This document shows, piece after piece, positions 50,667 to 58,636 of a stretch of 64,000 nt of DNA. The DNA is from Propionibacteriaceae bacterium (lineage in GTDB: Bacteria; Actinomycetota; Actinomycetes; Propionibacteriales; Propionibacteriaceae), in the NCBI GenBank assembly GCA_017306015.1, contig JAFKJK010000009.1, forward strand, positions 124,001-188,000, read 5' to 3'. A program made the position numbers and the translations under genes. The notes under the pieces are model-generated. The model made no database searches. It was given only the letters and a program-made list of their open reading frames with translations, and was not told the DNA's origin. Position 1 is the stretch's first letter, and each line of letters opens with the position of its first letter.

Positions 50667-51481
50667 GCGTCCTTCAATGCTCCGGAGACGACGCCCTGGA
50701 TGAACTGGCGCTGGAAGAAGAGGTAGAGCAGCACCACTGGGGCGGAGATCATCAGCGAGGCGGCGGCCAGCAGGTTGACCGACGTCGTGTACATGCTCTG
50801 GAAGTTGCCGAGGGCGACGGTGGCGGTCAGCTTGTCCGGCGAGGACAGGAAGATCAGCGACAGGAAGTAGTCGTTCCACGTCCACATGAAGTTGAGCAGG
50901 CACAGGGTCAGCACCGCCGGCTTGGCCATCGGCATCAGGACGTGCCAGAGCATCTGCCAGGAGTTGCTGCCGTCGACCCGGGCCGCGTCCACCAGCCCGA
51001 CGGGCATCGCCCGGAACACCGCCCGCATCCAGAAGGTGCCGAACGGGACGGACGTGCCGGCGTGGATCAGCACCATGCCGAGCCAGCTGTCGGTGAGCCC
51101 GATGTCGTGGAGCTGGTAGTACAGCGGCACGACGAGGGCCTCCAGCGAGACCATCAGCCCCAGCAGGACGAGCGGGAACAGCAGCCGGTCGCCGATGACC
51201 CCGAGGATGCCGAACGCGTAGCCGGACGTGATCGCCAGCACGGCCTGGAGCGCCACGGCGCAGACCGTGATCACGGCGGACGCGGTCAGCGTGTGGCCGA
51301 GGTCGGCCTGCTCCCACGCCTCCGGGAAGTTCGCGAAGCTCAGGTTGGTCAGGTCGATGGTGCCGGCCCGGTTGGGGCTGAGCCCGGTGAGGACGAACCA
51401 GGCCACCGGCACCAGGACGACGACGGCGAGCAGGACGAGGAACGCGTAGTTGAGGACGGTCTCGCCGCGGGAGGTCCTCAT
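50663..51481 (-). CDS. Carbohydrate ABC transporter permease (MalG-like)
   Basis: A 272-residue CUT1-type permease with six hydrophobic segments. It begins LNYAFLVLLAVVVLVPVAWF. The EAA loop that contacts the ATPase is PVGLVDAARVDGSNSWQMLWHVLMP, near residues 175-199. ATG 51481 overlaps the stop of the other permease (ATGA). No ATPase gene is in the operon, so a shared MsiK-type ATPase elsewhere is likely, as is common in actinobacteria. Confidence 0.9.
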   Translation of the reverse strand: MRTSRGETVLNYAFLVLLAVVVLVPVAWFVLTGLSPNRAGTIDLTNLSFANFPEAWEQADLGHTLTASAVITVCAVALQAVLAITSGYAFGILGVIGDRLLFPLVLLGLMVSLEALVVPLYYQLHDIGLTDSWLGMVLIHAGTSVPFGTFWMRAVFRAMPVGLVDAARVDGSNSWQMLWHVLMPMAKPAVLTLCLLNFMWTWNDYFLSLIFLSSPDKLTATVALGNFQSMYTTSVNLLAAASLMISAPVVLLYLFFQRQFIQGVVSGALKDA

Positions 51482-52434
51482 CGTTGCTCCGCCATCCGGC
51501 TGAGGAACAGGGCGACGAGCAGGCAGAACACCGCTGTGACGATGCCGATGGCCGAGGCCTGGCCGATCTGCGGGTCCTTGAATGCGAACCGGTAGAGCAT
51601 CAGCGCCGGGGTCGTGGTGGCCGACCCGGGCCCGCCCCTGGTGGTGTTCCAGACCAGGTCGAACGTCCGCAGCGCGCCGGTGATGGTGAGGGTGAGCGCG
51701 ACCGTGAGGTGCGTCCGCAGGCCCGGGAGGGTGACCGCGCGGAATTCGCCCAGCGGTCCGGCGCCGTCCAGCCGCGCGGCCTCGTAGCGCTCCTTGGGGA
51801 TGGTTCCCATGCCGGAGAGGAACAGCACCAGGCACAGCCCGAAGTTCGTCCAGCTGCCGATCAGCCCCAGCGCCGGGAGGGCCCAGGTGAAGTCGCCCAG
51901 CCAGTTGATCGCGAGGACGTCGAGGCCGACGGCCCGCAGGACGGTGTTCAGCGGTCCGTCCGGGCCCAGGACGCGTCCCCACACGATCGCGACGACGATC
52001 GACGTGAGCACCTGGGGCAGGAAGAGGATCACCCGGAAGGCGCCGTCGCCGGCCACCCGCTCCCTGCCCAGGAGCCCGGCCGTCACCAGGCCGAGGGCGC
52101 TGGGCAGGAGCGCGAAGAAGACCACGAGCACCAGCACGTGGACGAGCGAGTCCCGCAGGTCCGGGTCGGCGAAGAAGTTGACGTAGTTGTCGAACCCGAC
52201 GAACGTCGGCTCGCTCACGCCGTCCCACTGGTAGCCGGAGTAGACCATCGACTGCACCAGCGGCACGAGGACGATCGCCGTGAACAGCGCCAGCGCCGGA
52301 GCGGCGTACGCCAGCCCGAGCAGGCGCTGCCGCGTCCGGCGGCTCAGCCGCGGACGTCCGCCCCGCGCTTTGGGGTGCGGAGCGGACGCCCGGGCTACCA
52401 CAGCCGAGTTGGAGGACACGGCATCAACGGTCAC
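51478..52434 (-). CDS. Carbohydrate ABC transporter permease (MalF-like)
   Basis: A 318-residue CUT1 permease. After a polar N-terminus (RGGRPRLSRRTRQRLLG) come six hydrophobic segments, starting LAYAAPALALFTAIVLVPLV. The EAA loop is IPKERYEAARLDGAGPLGEF near residues 219-238, followed by VTLPGLRTHLTVALTLTITG. It starts at GTG 52434 inside the stop of the binding-protein gene and ends inside the MalG-like start. With these neighbours it forms the membrane channel of the importer. Confidence 0.9.
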   Translation of the reverse strand: MTVDAVSSNSAVVARASAPHPKARGGRPRLSRRTRQRLLGLAYAAPALALFTAIVLVPLVQSMVYSGYQWDGVSEPTFVGFDNYVNFFADPDLRDSLVHVLVLVVFFALLPSALGLVTAGLLGRERVAGDGAFRVILFLPQVLTSIVVAIVWGRVLGPDGPLNTVLRAVGLDVLAINWLGDFTWALPALGLIGSWTNFGLCLVLFLSGMGTIPKERYEAARLDGAGPLGEFRAVTLPGLRTHLTVALTLTITGALRTFDLVWNTTRGGPGSATTTPALMLYRFAFKDPQIGQASAIGIVTAVFCLLVALFLSRMAEQR

Positions 52435-53786
52435 TTGGCGTTGGTGGCGACGAAGGCGTCGAAGTCCTTCTGCGCCGCGGCGACGAGCCCGTCAGGCGTG
52501 GTCTTGCCTGCCAGGACCAACTGCATCTGGCTCGCCGTCGTGTCGAGCATCGTCGGGGTGGTCCAGTCGAAGTACGGGACGTAGCCGTTGTCGGCCTCGG
52601 TCTGCTGGGCCGCGGTGGCCTCCTGGACGATCAGCGGGTCGTCCTGCGGGATGGTCACGTCGTGCAGCGAGGGCATGTAGCCGTGGTCGGCGGTGATCTG
52701 GGCCGCCTCCTTGCTCATCAGGAAGTCCAGGAAGAGCGCGGCCGCGTCCTTGTGCGCGGAGCGGATGCCGATGGCCATGTTGTCGGCCGGCGCACCGGTG
52801 GCGACGATCGTCTTGTTGTCGGCGGCCTGCGGCAGCTGGAGGTAGCCGAAGTCCGCACGGTTCTTCTGGTCGCTGGGGACCAGACCGGAGTAGTAGAAGG
52901 CGAAGACAGCCTTCCCGGCGAGGAACTTGGCGTTGGCGTCCGTGCTGGACAGGCCCTGGTAGTTGTCCATGACCCAGCCCTTCTTGTCCCAGTCGAGGAA
53001 CCGCTGGGCGGCCAGGCCGAGGCCGGTGGCGGTCAGGTCGGTGCCGGCCTTGCCGTAGACCGCGTCGGAGATGGCGTCCTTGCTGCCGAGGACGTCCGAC
53101 AGGGCGAACAGCGGTGAGATGGGCTTGTCGGTCTGGCCGTAGGCGATGGGGGTCAGGCCGGCGGCCTTCGCCGCTGCGCAGACCTTCTCGAACTCGTCCA
53201 GCGTCGTCGGGTCGGTCAGGCCGAGTTGCTGGATCAGCTTCTTGTTGTAGTAGACGCCGATGTTCTGCACCCGCGCGGACGGGGCGGCCCACATCGCACC
53301 CTCACCCATGGTCTTGCCGTCGGTGGTGAACTGCTCCTGCCGCAGGATGGTGCTGGGCATGAAGTCCCGCCACTTGTAGGCCTCGGCGTAGGGGTCGAGG
53401 TTCACGATCAGGCCGCCCTTGGCGAGGCGTCCCATCGACTGCCAGCCGTTGTTGACGGTGACGACGTCGGGGGCGCCTTCCTCGTCGAGCCGGAGGGTCA
53501 GGGTGTCCATGATCGACGACCAGTCCTTGACCGTCCGCTTGACGGTGATGTTCGGGTATTTCGTGTGGAACGCGTCGATGGTGTCCTGCATCCACTTGCC
53601 CTCTGCGCCCTGCCAGAAGTCGACCTCGTCGAGGGTGACGGTGCCCATCTTGGCCGGGTCGGTGACGACCGAGCTGGTGGCGCCGGTGTCGACGGTGTGC
53701 TTGGCGCTGGGCGCGCACGCCACCAGGGTGGTGGCGATCGCGATAAGGCAGAGGCCGGTTCTCACCGGGCGTAGGCGTTGCTGCAT
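52431..53786 (-). CDS. Carbohydrate ABC transporter solute-binding lipoprotein
   Basis: A 451-residue family 1 binding protein. The signal LRPVRTGLCLIAIATTLVAC ends in a lipobox with Cys24. The mature part reads VTLDEVDFWQGAEGKWMQDT, IDAFHTKYPNITVKRTVKDW, PDVVTVNNGWQSMGRLAKGG, then NKKLIQQLGLTDPTTLDEFE and LDFLMSKEAAQITADHGYMP, a typical oligosaccharide-binding layout. It is the first gene of a seven-gene operon (binding protein, two permeases, deaminase, GH4, kinase, GH35-like) that is divergent from a GntR regulator. Substrate is not known; the enzymes suggest a disaccharide or oligosaccharide with an amino sugar and perhaps galactose. Confidence 0.9.
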   Translation of the reverse strand: MQQRLRPVRTGLCLIAIATTLVACAPSAKHTVDTGATSSVVTDPAKMGTVTLDEVDFWQGAEGKWMQDTIDAFHTKYPNITVKRTVKDWSSIMDTLTLRLDEEGAPDVVTVNNGWQSMGRLAKGGLIVNLDPYAEAYKWRDFMPSTILRQEQFTTDGKTMGEGAMWAAPSARVQNIGVYYNKKLIQQLGLTDPTTLDEFEKVCAAAKAAGLTPIAYGQTDKPISPLFALSDVLGSKDAISDAVYGKAGTDLTATGLGLAAQRFLDWDKKGWVMDNYQGLSSTDANAKFLAGKAVFAFYYSGLVPSDQKNRADFGYLQLPQAADNKTIVATGAPADNMAIGIRSAHKDAAALFLDFLMSKEAAQITADHGYMPSLHDVTIPQDDPLIVQEATAAQQTEADNGYVPYFDWTTPTMLDTTASQMQLVLAGKTTPDGLVAAAQKDFDAFVATNAK

Positions 53787-53894
53787 GGATACCTCCGTGT
53801 CCAGTCGTCGGCGTCAGCGCCGACCCTCAGGTGGCACGACAGTACGCGTGGCAGACCAGATAGTCCAGTATCTCTGTGAAATAGACCAAAAACA

Positions 53895-53905
53895 TACCAG
53901 TGGTA
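53895..53905. promoter_or_regulatory. Candidate GntR operator (TACCAGTGGTA palindrome)
   Basis: A perfect 11-base palindrome TACCA-G-TGGTA lies 10 bases before the GntR ATG. The same gap holds AGATAGTCCAGTATC and GAAATAGACC, which are A/T-rich relative to the genome and may hold the promoter of the divergent operon. Assignment by position and symmetry only. Confidence 0.4.
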
Positions 53906-53915
53906 CAGTGCCGGC

Positions 53916-54686
53916 ATGCTGGATCTGCCACCCTCGGAGCGCGCGTACGCGCACCTGGCCGACGCGCTCCGCCACGGCGTCTACCCGCCGGGGCGTCGCC
54001 TGCCCGGCGAGCGGACGCTGGCCGAGGCCCTCGAGGTCTCCCGCGTCACCCTCCGCAAGGCATTGGCCCGGCTGCAGGCGGAGGGCAGCCTCCAGTCGTC
54101 GGCGCAGCAGGGCTGGTTCGTACCGGACCAGCTTGTCGGACCGCCTCCGCCGATGCTGCAGACCTTCACCGAACTGGCCCGGGCGCGCGGGCTCCAGGCC
54201 ACCTCGCGGGTGCTCTCAGCGACCGTCCGGCCGGCGACGCTGGACGAGGCGTCCCGGCTGCGCATGGGCCCCGCGGAGGACGTCCTGCACCTCGAACGAC
54301 TGCGCGGCATGGGCGGCCGGCCGCTGTGCCTGGACAAGTCGACGATGCCGTTGACCCTGGTCGAGCCACTGGTCCACCTGGACCTCACCGACCGGTCCCT
54401 GTACGAGTCGCTCCACGACCGGTGCGGCATCGAGATCGTCCGCGCCTCGCACTCCGTCCAGGCCGAGGCGGCCGACGAGGGCCTCGCCGGACTCCTGGAG
54501 GTCGCGGTCGGCAGCCCCGTCCTGATCGAGAGCGACGTGGCGTACTCCAGCGACGACACCCCGGTCATCCTGGGAATGCTGTGGCACCGCGGCGACGCCT
54601 ACCGATTCGAGGCGGACCTGTTCCGGCCGCAGGCGAATTCCGGCTCCGGCCGGCCGCTCGGGAACCGGAGTTCGTCGCCGGATTGA
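53916..54686 (+). CDS. GntR-family (HutC/UTRA) regulator
   Basis: A 256-residue regulator. The winged helix-turn-helix is YAHLADALRHGVYPPGRRLP followed by ERTLAEALEVSRVTLRKALARLQAEG (about residues 11-57). The C-terminal UTRA effector domain has LARARGLQATSRVLSATVRP, VLHLERLRGMGGRPLCLDKS and SLYESLHDRCGIEIVRASHS. HutC/UTRA proteins often sense amino-sugar phosphates (NagR, DasR), which suits the NagB-like and BadF-type genes in the divergent operon. It starts 129 bases from the binding-protein gene, and both probably respond to it. Confidence 0.87.
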   Translation: MLDLPPSERAYAHLADALRHGVYPPGRRLPGERTLAEALEVSRVTLRKALARLQAEGSLQSSAQQGWFVPDQLVGPPPPMLQTFTELARARGLQATSRVLSATVRPATLDEASRLRMGPAEDVLHLERLRGMGGRPLCLDKSTMPLTLVEPLVHLDLTDRSLYESLHDRCGIEIVRASHSVQAEAADEGLAGLLEVAVGSPVLIESDVAYSSDDTPVILGMLWHRGDAYRFEADLFRPQANSGSGRPLGNRSSSPD

Positions 54687-54717
54687 CGATCACCCACCCG
54701 GAATCGGGCCAGCCTGT

Positions 54718-54746
54718 TTGGTTTACCCGAGCAGCCCGTCTAGAGT
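54718..54746 (+). promoter_or_regulatory. Promoter of the 40-codon gene
   Basis: TTGGTT (54718-54723), a 17-base spacer and TAGAGT (54741-54746), 26 bases before ATG 54773. A good fit to a housekeeping actinobacterial promoter by eye. Confidence 0.5.
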
Positions 54747-54772
54747 TGGCTGTTTACATCCAAGGAGACCCG

Positions 54773-54895
54773 ATGTCCGCAGATCGAGTGCGTCGCCCGG
54801 CCGCCGGCCGGCACTCTCGCCTGCGCGCGTGGTTCGGCATCAGCCGTAGTGAAGCGCCCATGGTGGCCCGCCAGAAGAGCCGGCCTCCGATCTGA
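54773..54895 (+). CDS. Small basic protein or leader peptide, 40 residues
   Basis: A 40-residue product starting SADRVRRPAAGRHSRLRAWF, with about ten Arg/Lys and a net positive charge. CAAGGAG precedes ATG 54773 by the right distance, a promoter-like pair lies upstream, and a strong terminator follows 27 bases after the stop, so this looks like a complete small transcription unit. I recognise no family. It could be a small regulatory or nucleic-acid-binding protein, or the leader peptide of an attenuator acting on the genes behind. Confidence 0.5.
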   Translation: MSADRVRRPAAGRHSRLRAWFGISRSEAPMVARQKSRPPI

Positions 54896-54922
54896 TCAGC
54901 GCCCCGTCGCGATGATCGACCG

Positions 54923-54951
54923 AACCGCCCACTCTTCCGAGCCGGGCGGTT
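54923..54951 (+). terminator. Rho-independent terminator after the 40-codon gene
   Basis: AACCGCCC (54923-54930) and GGGCGGTT (54944-54951) form an 8-bp stem with a 13-base loop, followed by CTTTCGTTTTCC. This is the best intrinsic terminator in the window. Confidence 0.75.
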
Positions 54952-55019
54952 CTTTCGTTTTCCGCGCGTCGAAACGCAATTTCGCGCGCAGTCACCGACC
55001 AGAGAAAGGAGGTGGAGAG

Positions 55020-55124
55020 ATGGCCGACGCCCAGACCGTGAAGCCCGCCGAGGTCTGCAGCAAGTGCTGGACCGTGAAGTCGAAGACCGGGGAATGCGTC
55101 TGCGACGCCCTCGACCGCAGGTGA
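55020..55124 (+). CDS. Cys-rich 34-residue protein
   Basis: A 34-residue product with CSKCWTVKSKTGECVCD in its second half: CxxC followed by CxC after 9 residues, four Cys in 16, as in a small zinc knuckle. The ribosome binding site is perfect (AAAGGAGGT, 6 bases before ATG 55020), much better than those of most neighbours, so strong translation is likely. I recognise no family. It lies between the terminator of the 40-codon gene and the promoter of the disaccharide importer. It may bind zinc or use the Cys for redox; the true length could be confirmed only by comparison. Confidence 0.55.
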   Translation: MADAQTVKPAEVCSKCWTVKSKTGECVCDALDRR

Positions 55125-55254
55125 TCGCCCGAGGGACGGAAGGGGACGGCTCCTCTCCCCCTGCCCGACCGGGTGGGACGAGCCGGGATCCCCTTCCGTC
55201 CCGGTCGCGCTGCGTCCCGGAGACCGACCTGAACGGACGTCCAGCGGCGAACCC

Positions 55255-55317
55255 TTGACACCGGAGCCCGGTATGGCCAAAATGCAAGACATCAGCCGTT
55301 TTGATCGATCAAAACGG
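55255..55317 (+). promoter_or_regulatory. Importer promoter with LacI-type operator
   Basis: TTGACA at 55255-55260, a 17-base spacer and CAAAAT at 55278-55283 form a promoter. Just downstream, 55296-55317 is a perfect 22-base palindrome with the centre TTTTGATCGATCAAAA, flanked by CCG/CGG. It is placed to block transcription, and it resembles the actinobacterial LacI-family operators. A related site lies at 62882-62893 before the phosphorylase fusion. Confidence 0.75.
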
Positions 55318-55356
55318 CAACCCTCCGGCCCGACCTGTCCGAAGAAGGAAGTCACC

Positions 55357-56595
55357 ATGCCGCGCATCACCCGGGCTGCCGCGATCTCACTCGCTGCCGC
55401 CACGCTCCTCACCGTCACCGCCTGCAGTGGCGGCTTCTCCTCGGAGAGCCCCACCCCGATCACCAGCGAATCCGCGAACAAGAACCCCGTCACCGTCCTG
55501 ATCGGCTCGTCAGGCGATGCGGAGACCACCTCCGTCAAGACCGCCGTCGCCGCCTGGTCGGCGAAGTCCGGCATCCCGGCCGAGGTCAAGGTCGCCTCCG
55601 ACCTCACCCAGCAGGCCACCCAGGGCTTCGCCGGCGGCAAGCCCGACGACCTCCTCTACGTCTCGACCGACCAGTTCGCCGGCTGGGCGAAGAACGGCTC
55701 GCTGGAGGCCTACGGCGACCAGCTCCCCAACAAGTCCGACTTCTACCCGGGCCTGGTCAGCGCCTTCTCCTACGACGGCAAGTTCTACTGCGCCCCGAAG
55801 GACTTCTCGACCCTCGCCCTGGTCATCAACACCGACATGTGGTCGGACGCAGGCCTCACCGACGCCGACGTCCCCACCACCTGGGACCAGCTCGAAGCCG
55901 TCGCCAAGAAGCTGACCAAGGGCAAGCGGGTCGGCCTCGCCTTCAGCCCTGAGATCGCCCGCGTCGGCGTCTTCATGGCACAGGCCGGCGGCGGTCTGCT
56001 GTCCGCGGACGGCAAGGCCCAGGCCAACGCCCAGCCGAACGTCGACGCCCTCACCTACGTCCAGAAGCTCCTCAAGGAAGGCGTCGCAGCCTTCTCCAGC
56101 GACCTCGGCGCCGGCTGGGGCGGCGAGGCCTTCGGCAAGAAGCAGGCCGCCATGGTGATCGAGGGCAACTGGATCACCGGAGCCATGACCAGCACCTACC
56201 CCAGCGTCAAGTACACCGTCGCCGAGCTCCCTGCCGGCACCCAGAAGGGCACCCTGCAGTTCACCAACTGCTGGGGCATCGCCGCGGACGCCGACAACAA
56301 GGCCGGCGCCCTCAGCCTGGTGGAGTTCCTGACCACCACCGAGCAGCAGCTGACCTTCGCCAAGGACTTCGGCGTCATGCCGTCCGTCAAGTCCGCTGCC
56401 GAGCAGTACAAGACCGACAACCCGACGATGGTCCCGTTCATCAACGGCGCCGAGTACGCCCAGAACCTGCCGTCCATGCCGGGCGCAGCCGACGTCCTGA
56501 AGGACTTCAACAGCCAGCTCACCGGCCTGAAGTCCAAGGACCCGAAGACGATCCTCGACTCGACCCAGACGAACCTGCAGGCAATCGCGGGCTGA
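55357..56595 (+). CDS. Sugar ABC transporter solute-binding lipoprotein
   Basis: A 412-residue binding protein. RITRAAAISLAAATLLTVTAC gives a lipobox with Cys23. The mature part begins with PVTVLIGSSGDAETTSVKTA, then DDLLYVSTDQFAGWAKNGSL, KGKRVGLAFSPEIARVGVFM and TLQFTNCWGIAADADNKAGA, a family 1 oligosaccharide-binding pattern. ATG 55357 has GAAGGAAG upstream; a longer in-frame start at 55255 would lie within the promoter. First gene of an operon with two permeases and a LacI regulator. The GH65 fusion gene under the same type of operator points to an alpha-linked glucose disaccharide as ligand. Confidence 0.9.
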   Translation: MPRITRAAAISLAAATLLTVTACSGGFSSESPTPITSESANKNPVTVLIGSSGDAETTSVKTAVAAWSAKSGIPAEVKVASDLTQQATQGFAGGKPDDLLYVSTDQFAGWAKNGSLEAYGDQLPNKSDFYPGLVSAFSYDGKFYCAPKDFSTLALVINTDMWSDAGLTDADVPTTWDQLEAVAKKLTKGKRVGLAFSPEIARVGVFMAQAGGGLLSADGKAQANAQPNVDALTYVQKLLKEGVAAFSSDLGAGWGGEAFGKKQAAMVIEGNWITGAMTSTYPSVKYTVAELPAGTQKGTLQFTNCWGIAADADNKAGALSLVEFLTTTEQQLTFAKDFGVMPSVKSAAEQYKTDNPTMVPFINGAEYAQNLPSMPGAADVLKDFNSQLTGLKSKDPKTILDSTQTNLQAIAG

Positions 56596-56596
56596 C

Positions 56597-57748
56597 ATGG
56601 CCACGACCCCGGGGTTGGAGCGGACGGAGACGTCCGCTCCAACCCCCCGTTCGCACCACGCGAGGCTGAACCGCCAGCAGGCCGGTGCCGGCTGGCTGTT
56701 CGTCCTCCCGATGGTGGTCGTTCTCGGTATCTTCCTGTTCCTCCCGGTCGTCATGGCGGCGTGGGTCTCGGTCGCCGACTGGACCGGACGCGGCGCCCCC
56801 TGGGGGTCGAACGTCTCCTTCGTCGGCGGCACGAACTACGCCCAGGTCCTCGGCGGCCAGGGCCTGGCCGGACGGGACTTCGGCACCTCCATCCGCAACA
56901 ACCTCTACTACGTGATCCTCGTCGTCCCGCTGCAGACCGCGCTGTCGCTGACCCTGGCCTTCCTCGTCAACAAGCGGGCGCTGAAGGGCAAGGGCTTCTA
57001 CCGGACGGCGTTCTACTTCCCGTCCGTCACCTCCTCGGTCGCGATCACCGTCCTGTGGCTGTTCCTGTTCTCCGCATCCGGGGCCATCAACGCCTTCCTC
57101 GGGCTGTTCGCCATCACCGGTCCCAACTGGTTCCAGGACCCGCGCGGCATCATCCACCTCATCCTCGGCGGCGGGGACGGCCCGGCGGCCCTCCAGCAGC
57201 CCGTCCTGTTCGGGATCAGCACCTGGGAGTGGCTCGCCGGACCGTCCGTCGCCATGTGCGCCTTCATCCTGATGGCGATCTTCACCACGTCCGGGACGTT
57301 CATGCTGCTGTTCCTCGCGGCCCTCCAGGCCATCGGCGAGGAGACCGAGGAGGCGGCGATGGTGGACGGCGCCAATGCCTGGCAACGGTTCCGGTACGTC
57401 ACCCTGCCGATGCTGCGGCCGACCGTCTTCACCGTCCTCACCCTCGGCACCATCGGCACCTGGCAGGTCTTCGACCAGATCTACACCGGCACCCGCGGCG
57501 GCCCGGCCAAGACCACCCTGACGCCGGCGTACCTCTCCTACGACGCCGCCTTCGTCTCCCAGGACTGGGGACGCGGCGCCGCCATCGCCTTCGTCCTGTT
57601 CGGGATCATCGTCATCTTCACGATCATCCAGCGGCTGGTGCTGGGCACCGGCGGCATCGACCGGACGACCCGGCGGGAGCTGCGTTCGGCCCGGCTGATC
57701 GCCCAGGCGTCCATCCAGGCCAAGGGAGGTGGGGATGTCCAGGCCTGA
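56597..57748 (+). CDS. Sugar ABC transporter permease (MalF-like)
   Basis: A 383-residue CUT1 permease, longer than usual because of an N-terminal extension and an insertion near residues 160-215 (ITGPNWFQDPRGIIHLILGG) between membrane segments. The first segment is GWLFVLPMVVVLGIFLFLPV, and the EAA loop is IGEETEEAAMVDGANAWQRF (about residues 245-264) followed by VTLPMLRPTVFTVL. ATG 56597 follows the binding-protein stop by one base. Its end overlaps the next permease by 14 bases. Confidence 0.88.
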   Translation: MATTPGLERTETSAPTPRSHHARLNRQQAGAGWLFVLPMVVVLGIFLFLPVVMAAWVSVADWTGRGAPWGSNVSFVGGTNYAQVLGGQGLAGRDFGTSIRNNLYYVILVVPLQTALSLTLAFLVNKRALKGKGFYRTAFYFPSVTSSVAITVLWLFLFSASGAINAFLGLFAITGPNWFQDPRGIIHLILGGGDGPAALQQPVLFGISTWEWLAGPSVAMCAFILMAIFTTSGTFMLLFLAALQAIGEETEEAAMVDGANAWQRFRYVTLPMLRPTVFTVLTLGTIGTWQVFDQIYTGTRGGPAKTTLTPAYLSYDAAFVSQDWGRGAAIAFVLFGIIVIFTIIQRLVLGTGGIDRTTRRELRSARLIAQASIQAKGGGDVQA

Positions 57749-58595
57749 CACCGCACGCCACGCCGGAGAGCGCCACGGCGTCGGCCACGCGTCGGTCTAC
57801 ATCGTCCTCACGGCGCTCGCGCTGGTGTACATCTTCCCGTTCCTGATCCAGGTCGCGAACTCGTTCAAGACCGACGAGGAGGCCACCAACGCCGGGTTGG
57901 CGCTGTGGTCGGCCAACTGGACGACCGCCGCCTACAAGACCCTGTTCGCCAACTCCGACTTCGGGCTGTGGACGATGAACTCGCTGATCGTGACCGTCCT
58001 GGTCACCACCGGACGGGTCTTCTTCGTCTCGCTGGCCGGCTACTCGCTGGCCCGGCTGCGCTTCCCCGGGCGCCAGGGCGTCTACCTGATGCTGGTCGCG
58101 GTGATGTCCGTCCCCGGTGTCGTGCTGCTGATCCCGAAGTTCCTGGTGATCAAGTCGCTCGGCATCTACGACAGCTACCCCGGGATGATCCTGCCGCTGC
58201 TCGTGGACGCGGCCGGCGTCTTCATCATGAAGAACTTCTTCGAGTCGATTCCGGTCGCGGTCGAGGAGGCGGCGCGGATCGACGGCGCCGGAACGTTCCG
58301 GACGTTCTGGTCGATCGTGCTGCCGATGTCCCGTCCGGCCCTGATGACGATCATCATCCTGAGCTTCCAGGGCTCCTGGAACGAGCTCAACCACTTCATC
58401 GTCTCGACCCAGAGCCCGGCCCTGACCACGCTGACCAAGGGGGTGGCGTCGCTCGCGTCCGGTCAGCTGTCCGCGGGCAACCAATTCCCGATTAAGCTGG
58501 CCGCCGCCGCGCTGATGACCATCCCGGTGGCGATCATCTTCTTCGTCTTCCAGAAGCGGATCATGAACGCGTCCGGCGGTGCGGTGAAGGAGTAG
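57735..58595 (+). CDS. Sugar ABC transporter permease (MalG-like)
   Basis: A 286-residue CUT1 permease with six membrane segments, beginning HASVYIVLTALALVYIFPFL. The EAA loop is IPVAVEEAARIDGAGTFRTF followed by WSIVLPMSRPALMTII (about residues 173-209). ATG 57735 has AAGGGAGGTG upstream, inside the end of the MalF-like gene. No ATPase follows; as for the 51 kb importer, a shared MsiK-type ATPase is likely. Confidence 0.88.
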   Translation: MSRPDTARHAGERHGVGHASVYIVLTALALVYIFPFLIQVANSFKTDEEATNAGLALWSANWTTAAYKTLFANSDFGLWTMNSLIVTVLVTTGRVFFVSLAGYSLARLRFPGRQGVYLMLVAVMSVPGVVLLIPKFLVIKSLGIYDSYPGMILPLLVDAAGVFIMKNFFESIPVAVEEAARIDGAGTFRTFWSIVLPMSRPALMTIIILSFQGSWNELNHFIVSTQSPALTTLTKGVASLASGQLSAGNQFPIKLAAAALMTIPVAIIFFVFQKRIMNASGGAVKE

Positions 58596-58636
58596 CTGCG
58601 CGCTGTCCTCGACGCGCTGTCCTCGAAGGGAGCGAC

